A DNA stretch of 18,314 nt from Bacteroidota bacterium (lineage in GTDB: Bacteria > Bacteroidota > Bacteroidia > Chitinophagales > Chitinophagaceae), in assembly GCA_947457085.1 (NCBI GenBank), contig CANGUS010000006.1, positions 1 to 18,314 of the forward strand, written 5' to 3'. The notes under the pieces were generated by a model, which had not been told where the DNA came from, searched no databases, and worked only from the letters and a program-made list of their open reading frames with translations. Below, one piece after another: positions 9,120 through 14,494 of this stretch (its first letter is position 1; each line of letters starts with the position of its first letter). Made by a program: the position numbers and the translations under genes.

Positions 9120-10115
9120 TTAATTAAATATTTTTTCGATGGTTTGATATGCTTGTGTAGGATTTTCGTTTTCCCATAAAATTTTATAGATAGCATCCGC
9201 AATGGGCAAATGATAATTTAACCGATTGCTGATTTCAAAAATTCCTTTGCTGGCATAATAGCCTTCTGCAACCATATTCAGTTCTAATTTAGCGGCATTC
9301 ACGGTATACCCTTTTCCTATAAAATTGCCAAACGTACGATTTCTACTGTGCAGCGAGTAGCAAGTAACCAATAAATCGCCCAAATAAGCACTGGTATTGT
9401 AGTGATGTTGCATTTGGGTACTAATCACATTCATAAATTGTTGTAGTTCCGAAAAACAATTGGTGATATAAACGCTTAAAAAATTATCGCCATAATCTAA
9501 ACCATGCGCAATTCCAGCTCCAAGGGCATAAATATTTTTCAATACGGAAGCATATTGAACCCCATAAATATCATTGCTAACAACTGTTCTCAAATTTTTA
9601 TTGTCAAAAAAGGTCGCTACGTCTTGTGCCAATGCTTCGTTCGAGGAGGCAAATGTTAAATAGGATAATTTTTCTGCGGCCACTTCCTCGGCATGACAAG
9701 GGCCTGAAATACAACAATAATCATTCAAGGATACATTAAATTGATCTGCTAAATATTCATTTACCAACTGATTTTTATTGGGAATAATTCCTTTAACGGC
9801 TGATACGATCATTTTTCCTTCAAAAACGTTGCTGGGCAATTCGGAAAGCATGTCAACAATAAAAGCCGATGGAATGCCCAATAAAATAATATCTCCTTGT
9901 TGAATCGCTGCGGAAATGGAATGAAATAGGTTTAACTGCGTTGTATTGTACTTTACAATGCTTAAATAGTGAGGATTATGGCCTGTTGCCTTTATTTTCT
10001 CGATGGCTTTTTCACTTCGCATCCACCAATTAATGGTATGTCCATTATCGGTTAATATTTTTACCAATGCCGAACTCCAACTCCCATTTCCTATTACTGT
10101 AATTCGCTTTTTCAA
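9120..10115 (-). CDS. gpsA: NAD(P)-dependent glycerol-3-phosphate dehydrogenase
   Basis: A cytosolic enzyme that reduces dihydroxyacetone phosphate to sn-glycerol-3-phosphate for phospholipid synthesis. Its 331 residues are the normal length. The Rossmann signature VIGNGSWSSAL is at 7-17, the conserved SAVKGI lysine is K108, GPCHAEEV is at 138-145, the catalytic lysine is K193 in SVLKNIYALGAG, LGDLLVTC is at 245-252, and the phosphate-binding SRNRTFG is at 257-263. The start codon is TTG at 10113-10115. No ATG or GTG lies between it and the in-frame TAA five codons upstream, and the Rossmann motif begins at residue 7, so a later start would destroy the NAD site. The next upstream feature is the GxxExxY pseudogene element; no clear promoter was found between them. 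Confidence 0.95.
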   Translation of the reverse strand: MKKRITVIGNGSWSSALVKILTDNGHTINWWMRSEKAIEKIKATGHNPHYLSIVKYNTTQLNLFHSISAAIQQGDIILLGIPSAFIVDMLSELPSNVFEGKMIVSAVKGIIPNKNQLVNEYLADQFNVSLNDYCCISGPCHAEEVAAEKLSYLTFASSNEALAQDVATFFDNKNLRTVVSNDIYGVQYASVLKNIYALGAGIAHGLDYGDNFLSVYITNCFSELQQFMNVISTQMQHHYNTSAYLGDLLVTCYSLHSRNRTFGNFIGKGYTVNAAKLELNMVAEGYYASKGIFEISNRLNYHLPIADAIYKILWENENPTQAYQTIEKIFN

Positions 10116-10229
10116 TACCTCAACTAATTTTTATAAAACGCTAATGTAGTGAATTGATGTCAGATTTTTTTGTCAGAATCACGGATTTTTCAGATGACAC
10201 CGATTTCACTGAATTAAATTAAACTATTT

Positions 10230-10604
10230 TTACAATACCAATCTTTTAAAGGTCATGCTTTTACTTCCAAAATTTATCAATAACCCAACTTCAATTTTAT
10301 AAGCTCTTAAATAATTTAATAATTGTGCTGTATGCACATCTTCTAATACAATGATTGCTTTTAATTCTACTAATACCTTGCCTTATACCATAAAATCAGC
10401 TCGTCTTGTGCCTATGGGTTGTTCTATTTCTTTATAAAAAATGGGTTGTTCTATTTCTCTTGCAAATACTAATCCTTTCTTTCGCATTTCATAGGCTAAA
10501 GCTCTTTGATAGATTACTTCTTGAAATCCATTGCCTAAAAAATTATGCACTTCATAAGATGCTCCAATTATTTTTTCAGTGATTTCTTTGTATTTTAATT
10601 CCAT
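10230..10604 (-). pseudogene. GxxExxY-family (PD-(D/E)XK nuclease-like) gene with internal stop
   Basis: Residues 1-73 run from the ATG at 10604 to a TAA at 10383-10385. They carry the family's name motif in GNGFQEVIY and the GTRRADFMV strand. Reading on in the same frame past the TAA gives 50 further codons with the expected second half: GKVLVELKAI, then EDVHTAQLLNYL, then VGLLINFGS, ending FKRLVL and TAA at 10230-10232. Repaired, the protein would be 124 residues, the normal family length of about 125. The stop replaces what is usually an acidic residue (ADFxVEGK), so one GAA to TAA change explains it. The VELKA strand with the putative nuclease lysine lies after the stop, so the short product should be inactive. 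An 18-bp duplication also lies in this gene. Its job in any organism is unclear. Confidence 0.88.
10414..10458. repeat. 18-bp direct repeat inside the GxxExxY pseudogene
   Basis: ATGGGTTGTTCTATTTCT occurs exactly at 10414-10431 and 10441-10458, start to start 27 bp, which is nine codons. In the protein it makes EIEQPI appear twice (REIEQPIFYK and KEIEQPIGTRR). Usual family members do not repeat this, so a local duplication or gene conversion has altered the loop before GTRRADF. The frame is kept. Confidence 0.8.
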
Positions 10605-10608
10605 TAAT

Positions 10609-10639
10609 CAAATTTAGGAATTATTTTCTTTATCCTCAA
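10609..10639 (-). promoter_or_regulatory. Promoter-like site directly before the GxxExxY start
   Basis: On the minus strand TTG (10639-10637), a 20-bp spacer and TAAATTTG (10616-10609) match the Bacteroidota -33/-7 promoter well. Only four bases separate the -7 box from the ATG at 10604, so a transcript from it would be leaderless or start inside the gene. The TTG overlaps the first 9-bp terminal unit of the surrounding element, so the element would carry its own promoter. Confidence 0.45.
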
Positions 10640-10685
10640 TATCCGTGCAATCCGTGTAATCTTCCTCATCCATGATTCAGACAAA

Positions 10686-11066
10686 CTACACCTTCAAATA
10701 ATATCGATAAAATAAAAACCCAAAAACTGCCCCCAAGGAATCAAAAATACCATCCCAAACATCAAAACTTCTGCCTACAACAAAATTCAATTGATACCAT
10801 TCAATTCCAAAACCAAAGGCAATGGCAATCACAATAATCATTCGGGAGCTTTTATCTTGTTGGGAGAAAACCATTTTCCATAAAATAAAAAAGACAAAAA
10901 AGAAGATGAAATGAACTACTTTATCAAAATGATCAAATAAATTCAGTTTAGGAAGTTCTTTACCTGGCAACGATACCCCGTAGAGGATGATGATCGTCCA
11001 AAACACCGCCAAGGCGAATGAAATTTTTCGATGATTTTCTACAAACTGAAACCCTTTTTTAAGCAT
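10686..11066 (-). CDS. VanZ-family integral membrane protein
   Basis: A small polytopic inner-membrane protein of the VanZ-like family, whose biochemical role is not established. With the start chosen here (ATG at 11066) it has 126 residues: LKKGFQFVENHRK, then four hydrophobic segments at about 15-32 (FALAVFWTIIILYGVSL), 47-67 (VHFIFFFVFFILWKMVF), 74-87 (MIIVIAIAFGFGIE) and 105-123. Family marks are DHFDKVVHF, FGIEWYQ and GRSFDVWDGIFDSLGA near the C-terminus. An ATG at 11117 is in frame, but the 17 extra residues would be encoded by the terminator hairpin of gcvH, so I reject it. gcvH followed by a vanZ-like gene is, as I recall, a frequent pair in this phylum. A terminator lies between them, so expression needs readthrough or an unseen promoter. 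Confidence 0.85.
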   Translation of the reverse strand: MLKKGFQFVENHRKISFALAVFWTIIILYGVSLPGKELPKLNLFDHFDKVVHFIFFFVFFILWKMVFSQQDKSSRMIIVIAIAFGFGIEWYQLNFVVGRSFDVWDGIFDSLGAVFGFLFYRYYLKV

Positions 11067-11094
11067 AAAAAAAACCCTGCGGTTTATAGCAGGG
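11067..11094 (-). terminator. Intrinsic terminator between gcvH and vanZ
   Basis: On the minus strand GCCCTGC (from 11095), an 8-nt loop, GCAGGG (to 11075) and an unbroken run of eight T (11074-11067) form a compact terminator about 78 bp after the gcvH stop. The T-run abuts the vanZ ATG (11066), so no ribosome-binding site can lie between hairpin and start. It may act as an attenuator of vanZ. Confidence 0.8.
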
Positions 11095-11172
11095 CTTAAA
11101 GATATAATGAATACCAATAGTTTGCACTTTTCAGTAGCAACTATCTCAATTATTTATTTTTTATCAAAAATA

Positions 11173-11550
11173 CTAGCCTATTAATGCGCCGTATTTTTCA
11201 GCATCTAATAATGAGTTAAACTCATCAGGATTAGAAACTTTTACTTTCACCATCCAACCAGCACCGTAGGCATCTGTATTTACTGATTCTGGAGCCGATT
11301 CTAGGCCAGCATTCACTTCTAAAATAGTTCCTGCCATAGGCAAAAACAAGTCAGATACTGTTTTCACCGCTTCTACAGTACCAAAAATTTCGTTAGAAGC
11401 AAGTTCTTTCCCAACGGTATTGATGTCTACAAATACGATGTCACCTAACTCATGTTGAGCAAAATCTGTAATGCCAATGGTAGCGATGTCGCCTTCTAAA
11501 CGTACCCATTCGTGGTCTGATGTGTATCTTAATTCTGCAGGAATGTTCAT
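11173..11550 (-). CDS. gcvH: Glycine cleavage system H protein
   Basis: The lipoyl carrier of the glycine cleavage complex: it shuttles the aminomethyl group between the P, T and L proteins in the cytosol. The 125 residues are typical. Visible marks are LRYTSDHEWVR at 7-17, IGITDFAQHELGDIVFVDL-like strand at 25-44, the lipoylation site K63 in GTVEAVKTVSDL, the PMAGTILEVN turn, and NTDAYGAGWMVKVK. No P or T gene is adjacent, as is common in Bacteroidota. It has a strong promoter of its own upstream and a terminator downstream, so it is probably monocistronic with possible readthrough into vanZ. Confidence 0.97.
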   Translation of the reverse strand: MNIPAELRYTSDHEWVRLEGDIATIGITDFAQHELGDIVFVDINTVGKELASNEIFGTVEAVKTVSDLFLPMAGTILEVNAGLESAPESVNTDAYGAGWMVKVKVSNPDEFNSLLDAEKYGALIG

Positions 11551-11600
11551 TTTATAATTTTTTTAGTTGTTAGTGTTTCGTTTTAAGGATAATTAGAATA

Positions 11601-11631
11601 CAAAACTACTATTATATTCTATATATGCAAA
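11601..11631 (-). promoter_or_regulatory. gcvH: Promoter of gcvH (Bacteroidota -33/-7 type)
   Basis: On the minus strand TTTG (11631-11628), a 19-bp spacer and TAGTTTTG (11608-11601) match both elements of the Bacteroidota consensus at the preferred spacing. Transcription would begin near 11595, giving an A-rich leader of about 45 nt before the ATG at 11550. Confidence 0.75.
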
Positions 11632-11642
11632 TGCTATTTAAC

Positions 11643-12056
11643 CTATTCTGCTGTTTCGGTCATTGGCTCAGCGTTCAAAAGGTCTAGTTTTTTTAAGATA
11701 CCAAACCATTTAATTATTTTTTTCATGTCGCTCACATACACTCTTTCCTTATCGTACTGGGGCAACAAAATACCAAATGTTTCTTTAATTTTCTTATTGT
11801 CAAGCTTGGTAATATCTAGTTCTTTCGCTTTTGATTCGTTTGCCTTAAAATTTTGAAACACTTCAAATAAACGAATATTATCTGTTTCAGTATACACCTC
11901 AATACTATCTAAAGGCGTAACGTTGTGCGAACGAGCAGCTACAAATTTAGTTGTATCATCTTCTAAACTTTTCACAATAGCCCCATCACTTTTGGTTGAA
12001 AGCAATTGGTATAATCCACTTAATCCTGAAATGGCACATAGTTCATTGTATCTCAT
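11643..12056 (-). CDS. DUF5606-type conserved Bacteroidota protein
   Basis: A 137-residue, probably cytosolic protein of unknown function. The N-terminal half is a small beta-rich domain (SGLSGLYQLLSTKSDGAIVKSLED, residues about 10-33, with V46-Y55 TPLDSIEVYT), and the C-terminal half is helical with the conserved LLPQYDKERVYVSDMKKIIKWFGILKKLDLL at about 97-127. This order and these motifs are what I recall for the DUF5606 family. No signal peptide or membrane segment. A TAAATTTG -7 box on the minus strand (12084-12077) is 21 bp before the ATG. It is separated from gcvH by 92 bp that contain the gcvH promoter. Family assignment is from memory. Confidence 0.82.
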   Translation of the reverse strand: MRYNELCAISGLSGLYQLLSTKSDGAIVKSLEDDTTKFVAARSHNVTPLDSIEVYTETDNIRLFEVFQNFKANESKAKELDITKLDNKKIKETFGILLPQYDKERVYVSDMKKIIKWFGILKKLDLLNAEPMTETAE

Positions 12057-12076
12057 CTAAAATTCTTTTTGTGTCG

Positions 12077-12084
12077 CAAATTTA
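12077..12084 (-). promoter_or_regulatory. Probable -7 promoter element of the DUF5606 gene
   Basis: TAAATTTG on the minus strand matches TAnnTTTG exactly, with a predicted leader of about 15-20 nt to the ATG at 12056. The -33 position holds TTT rather than TTG, so only one element is convincing. Confidence 0.45.
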
Positions 12085-12169
12085 ATCAGTTATTCAAAAG
12101 AAAAAAGTTTTTATTTTTCATAGCTTGCCTCCAATACAAACAGGCACAAAGTTGCACGAAGGCTAGGTA

Positions 12170-12202
12170 AAAAATCCGAAGTTTTAAGCTTCGGATTTTT
12201 TT
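12170..12202 (-). terminator. Terminator after the lipoprotein gene pair
   Basis: A 12-bp stem (AAAAATCCGAAG at 12170-12181 with its complement at 12189-12200) around a 7-nt loop, with T-runs on both strands. It lies 27 bp past the stop of the 136-residue lipoprotein gene, so it should end that transcript; it could work in both directions. Confidence 0.85.
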
Positions 12203-12229
12203 GCTCTTACTCAAAATGATAAATAATAT

Positions 12230-12640
12230 CTAACTATTCTCTTTAGAAAGTATAATACTACATTTCTTTTTATTTACAGTAATTGTAGATTCTAATTTAT
12301 TATTTTTTATTAAAAAATGTTCTACTTCACTAAAGCAAATGAGTCCTTTAGCATATTGGGGATCATTATTATATTTTTCTTCAATATATTTTATTGATTG
12401 ACATTTCATAAATAATGTATCTTTTACAACCCACCAATTGCCTTCTGATACTTGAGCACAACTATAATATTTAAAAGTAGAATCTTTGAATAATTCAATT
12501 GAAAGATTTTTTATATAACAATTCGTTGAAAATAAATTATTTAATAAAGTTGGCTTTTCACTTTTATAAGACCCAATGATAGTTTTTTTATTTACTATAC
12601 AACTCAAAAGGAATATTGAACAAATTGCTATTAATTTCAT
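12230..12640 (-). CDS. Small predicted lipoprotein, unknown function
   Basis: 136 residues with a lipobox LLSC at 11-14, so Cys14 is the predicted lipidated residue. The mature part reads as a short beta-barrel or sandwich: GSYKSEKP, then LSIELFKDSTFKYYSC, then GNWWVVKDTLFMKC, FLIKNNKLESTI and KKKCSIIL. The pattern of alternating short strands (GxW..., kDTL, nnkL) is common in small Bacteroidota lipoproteins that measure nothing recognisable catalytically. Its ATG is one base after the stop of the upstream lipoprotein gene, so the two are translated from one mRNA and are likely coupled. Base composition is very AT-rich: 11 of 60 bases are G or C in 12241-12300. I do not recognise a named family. 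Confidence 0.75.
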   Translation of the reverse strand: MKLIAICSIFLLSCIVNKKTIIGSYKSEKPTLLNNLFSTNCYIKNLSIELFKDSTFKYYSCAQVSEGNWWVVKDTLFMKCQSIKYIEEKYNNDPQYAKGLICFSEVEHFLIKNNKLESTITVNKKKCSIILSKENS

Positions 12641-12641
12641 A

Positions 12642-13880
12642 TTAATTGCTTAAATAATTAGTAATAAAGTAGTTAGATTTATCTTCGAATAGGATTACAT
12701 AATCAATTATTTTATCAATTTTATTTTTAGATTCAATATCTTGATATTTATTTTTTACTAGTATTAAATAATCAACAATTTGTACTTTATCAGCAGCCTT
12801 TATTAATACACTATTTGAATTTGGGTTACTTACTAAGTCATTTGCAATTGGAATGATTTTTGAAGTTACAAAATCAAATGAAGAAGTGCAAAAAGACAAG
12901 TCTAATTCTTGTAAAGGTAATTTTTTTGACAATTCATAGTAATCTGCAATTATTATTTTGCCCTTAACTTTATCTGATAAATATTGGTCTCTAAATGAAT
13001 ACAAAGAATTATAGAAGAATTCAAAATTATAGTTTGTTAAATTGCCCCCAACTTCTTTTATTTTTACTACCATAGCATCAGCCATACAATCACCAACAAT
13101 ATCAGCAGCACAGAACCAATGTTCACCACCAGATTGACTTTCTTGAGCTGTACAATATGCATGAGTGCTTAATGGACAAGGAGCATTACATGTGATTGGA
13201 CCATTATTGCCACCACCAGGCCCATTCACAGTTCTTGTTTTATTTTTTAATTCAGTGATACTGTTTATTTTTGTTTGAAGTGTTGACATTCTATTAGCAG
13301 TTTTTAATAATTTTGAAAAACCAATAAAAGAAATAGTAGAAACACATTTATCAAGCAATACATTTTGGGAAATATTGTTTATATCATTTGATGAAATTAC
13401 TTCGGATGTTACAAGCAAATCTGGATTTGTTAGAAAAACGCCGTTTCTTTTTTCAAACAATACTGTTTTATAAATATTACCCTTAATTAAATAAAACAAA
13501 ATGGCATTAAAATTAGCACTTTCTATTTTTAAATTATTTGTGATTATATTTTTTGAAAATAAAGTAGCTGAAGCTATTCTATAATTTTTAAAATCTTCAT
13601 TTATTTCGATTTTAAAAATTGATAATAATTCACTTTTTATTGACTCAATATTATAATCAGCATAGCTAAATGAAGTATTATCAACGGCATTGCCATAAAC
13701 TTTTAATTCAATATTTTTATTTAATAAGGAAATTGTTTTATATTCGAAGTTTGTGTTTGAATCACAAGCTTTGCAATTAGATGAGGTTTCCTCCTGTTGC
13801 TTCTGACAACTCACAAATACTGTACTTGCGATAGTTACGAATGCTAGCAAAGTGAGTGCGATTAATTTTAAATTTTTCAT
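12642..13880 (-). CDS. Predicted lipoprotein with Cys-rich centre, unknown function
   Basis: 412 residues. The signal sequence has a lipobox ending FVSC at 22-25 (Cys25 lipidated), then a Gln/Glu-rich tether. Two close cysteines follow (C36, C39 in CKAC). Residues 45-200 are a mixed region, then a Gly/Asn-rich linker (GPGGGNNGP, 220-228) and a cysteine cluster C231, C235, C243, C257, C265 in about 35 residues, which may form disulfides or bind metal. The C-terminal part, about 280-412, is helical and Lys/Ile-rich. Outer-membrane or periplasmic location is expected. It is the first gene of a two-gene unit with the 136-residue lipoprotein. GC content is far below kbl or the M49 gene (12 of 60 bases in 13441-13500 against 27 of 60 in 541-600). 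No family recognised. Confidence 0.75.
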   Translation of the reverse strand: MKNLKLIALTLLAFVTIASTVFVSCQKQQEETSSNCKACDSNTNFEYKTISLLNKNIELKVYGNAVDNTSFSYADYNIESIKSELLSIFKIEINEDFKNYRIASATLFSKNIITNNLKIESANFNAILFYLIKGNIYKTVLFEKRNGVFLTNPDLLVTSEVISSNDINNISQNVLLDKCVSTISFIGFSKLLKTANRMSTLQTKINSITELKNKTRTVNGPGGGNNGPITCNAPCPLSTHAYCTAQESQSGGEHWFCAADIVGDCMADAMVVKIKEVGGNLTNYNFEFFYNSLYSFRDQYLSDKVKGKIIIADYYELSKKLPLQELDLSFCTSSFDFVTSKIIPIANDLVSNPNSNSVLIKAADKVQIVDYLILVKNKYQDIESKNKIDKIIDYVILFEDKSNYFITNYLSN

Positions 13881-14008
13881 TTTTTTAGTAGATTATTTTT
13901 TGTTGGTGAGCAAACTACTCATTCTTTCAGACCAACGGCTGGCAGAGTTTGGTAATTTTTGAATGGTTTACTTGATAAACTCAAACCATGGTTGCTTGTT
14001 CTTAAATT

Positions 14009-14341
14009 TACATCTCCTCAATTTACTTTTCATTTTTGTTTATCATGGATTTTAATGATTTTCCAAATGTTTTCGATTGACAAATAAAATACTACAAACT
14101 TTGCAACATTTTAGCTAAACGCTGTTATGTTTCATTAAATCAAGATCTATGTGTTTTTCAGTATAAATATAATCCTATTTTATTTTTCGAACAACTTATT
14201 TTTAAAAAATAAATTTCAGTTAAGACCCTTTTAAGCCTGACATTTTTTTAGCTATTTGGAATTTTAGCAACTCTTTATTTGATACTCAATAGTTTATAAA
14301 AGCAATCACCTAAAATCATTGATTGTACATCTCCTCAATTT
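14009..14341. repeat. 16-bp direct repeat pair in the intergenic region
   Basis: TACATCTCCTCAATTT is exact at 14009-14024 and 14326-14341, start to start 317 bp. It is one of the few GC-mixed words in an otherwise AT-rich stretch. The repeat may mark the edges of a lost insertion, a duplicated regulatory site or an interspersed repeat; nothing coding lies between. Confidence 0.6.
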
Positions 14342-14383
14342 CAAATTGGACGGGTATAATTACAAATTGGACCACTCCAATTT
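14336..14383. promoter_or_regulatory. Cluster of CAAATTGGAC half-sites, operator-like or transposon-end-like
   Basis: CAAATTGGAC is exact at 14342-14351 and 14363-14372, 21 bp apart, which is two helical turns. The second copy forms an inverted pair with TCCAATTT at 14376-14383 over a 4-bp spacer, and the first overlaps the palindrome CAATTTCAAATTG at 14336-14348. The cluster is about 110 bp upstream of the M49 start. It could bind a dimeric regulator; it also resembles the repeated terminal sequences of some insertion sequences. Confidence 0.4.
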
Positions 14384-14468
14384 ACAATCCCAACAGGTTC
14401 TGGATGATAGGAGTCTTCAGGGATTTAAAAAACAGCAATCCGACATGTTACATCCCACATCTCTTCCT

Positions 14469-14476
14469 TATATTTA
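14469..14476 (+). promoter_or_regulatory. Weak -7 promoter-like box before the M49 gene
   Basis: TATATTTA matches TAnnTTTG at seven of eight positions and lies 19 bp before the preferred ATG at 14495. No TTG is found about 19 bp upstream of it, so the call rests on one imperfect element and its position. Confidence 0.3.
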
Positions 14477-14494
14477 CACCTTAATATGATATTC

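Larger units (their letters stand above)
10172..10682. mobile_element. Putative small repeat-bounded element carrying a GxxExxY pseudogene
   Basis: The block is bounded by imperfect inverted repeats. The outer 15 bp are GTCAGAATCACGGAT at 10172-10186 and, on the other strand, GTCTGAATCATGGAT at 10682-10668, which agree at 13 of 15 positions. Extending both inward to 33 bp (10172-10204 and 10650-10682) keeps 24 of 33 matches by hand alignment. Both ends are built of 9-bp units starting ATC: on the right ATCCTCAAT, ATCCGTGCA, ATCCGTGTA, ATCTTCCTC, ATCCATGAT (10632-10676), and on the left (minus strand) ATCGGTGTC, ATCTGAAAA, ATCCGTGAT. No target-site duplication is visible and there is no transposase. 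It fits tightly between gpsA and vanZ, ending 4 bp from the vanZ stop. That it moves, or once moved, is inference. Confidence 0.5.
13881..14485. other. 605-bp gene-free, AT-rich intergenic region with repeats
   Basis: No ORF with coding character was found on either strand. It separates the divergent lipoprotein pair and M49 gene, so it should hold both promoters, but no complete -33/-7 pair was found. It contains a 16-bp direct repeat TACATCTCCTCAATTT (14009-14024 and 14326-14341), a hairpin-prone stretch ATGGTTT...AAACCAT (13963-13969 with 13983-13989), and a cluster of CAAATTGGAC half-sites at 14336-14383. The middle is extremely AT-rich: 9 of 60 bases are G or C in 14161-14220. Confidence 0.7.

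Noticed and set aside
10383..10385. Programmed readthrough or recoding of the internal TAA in the GxxExxY gene
   Set aside because: TAA is the least readthrough-prone stop, no recoding element is seen, and the family does not use recoding; a mutation or sequencing error is simpler.
10632..10676. CRISPR-like array of short repeats
   Set aside because: The 9-bp units are contiguous with no spacers and diverge; there are no cas genes.
11067..11117. Extended vanZ N-terminus starting at 11117
   Set aside because: The added codons coincide with the terminator hairpin and T-run; the family normally starts near the first hydrophobic segment as with the 11066 start.
14009..14341. A complete insertion sequence bounded by the 16-bp direct repeats
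   Set aside because: The 300 bp between them hold no transposase reading frame, and the repeats are direct rather than inverted.
14355..14360. TATAAT as a sigma70-type -10 box
   Set aside because: Bacteroidota housekeeping promoters use TAnnTTTG, and no TTGACA-like box lies at the right distance.
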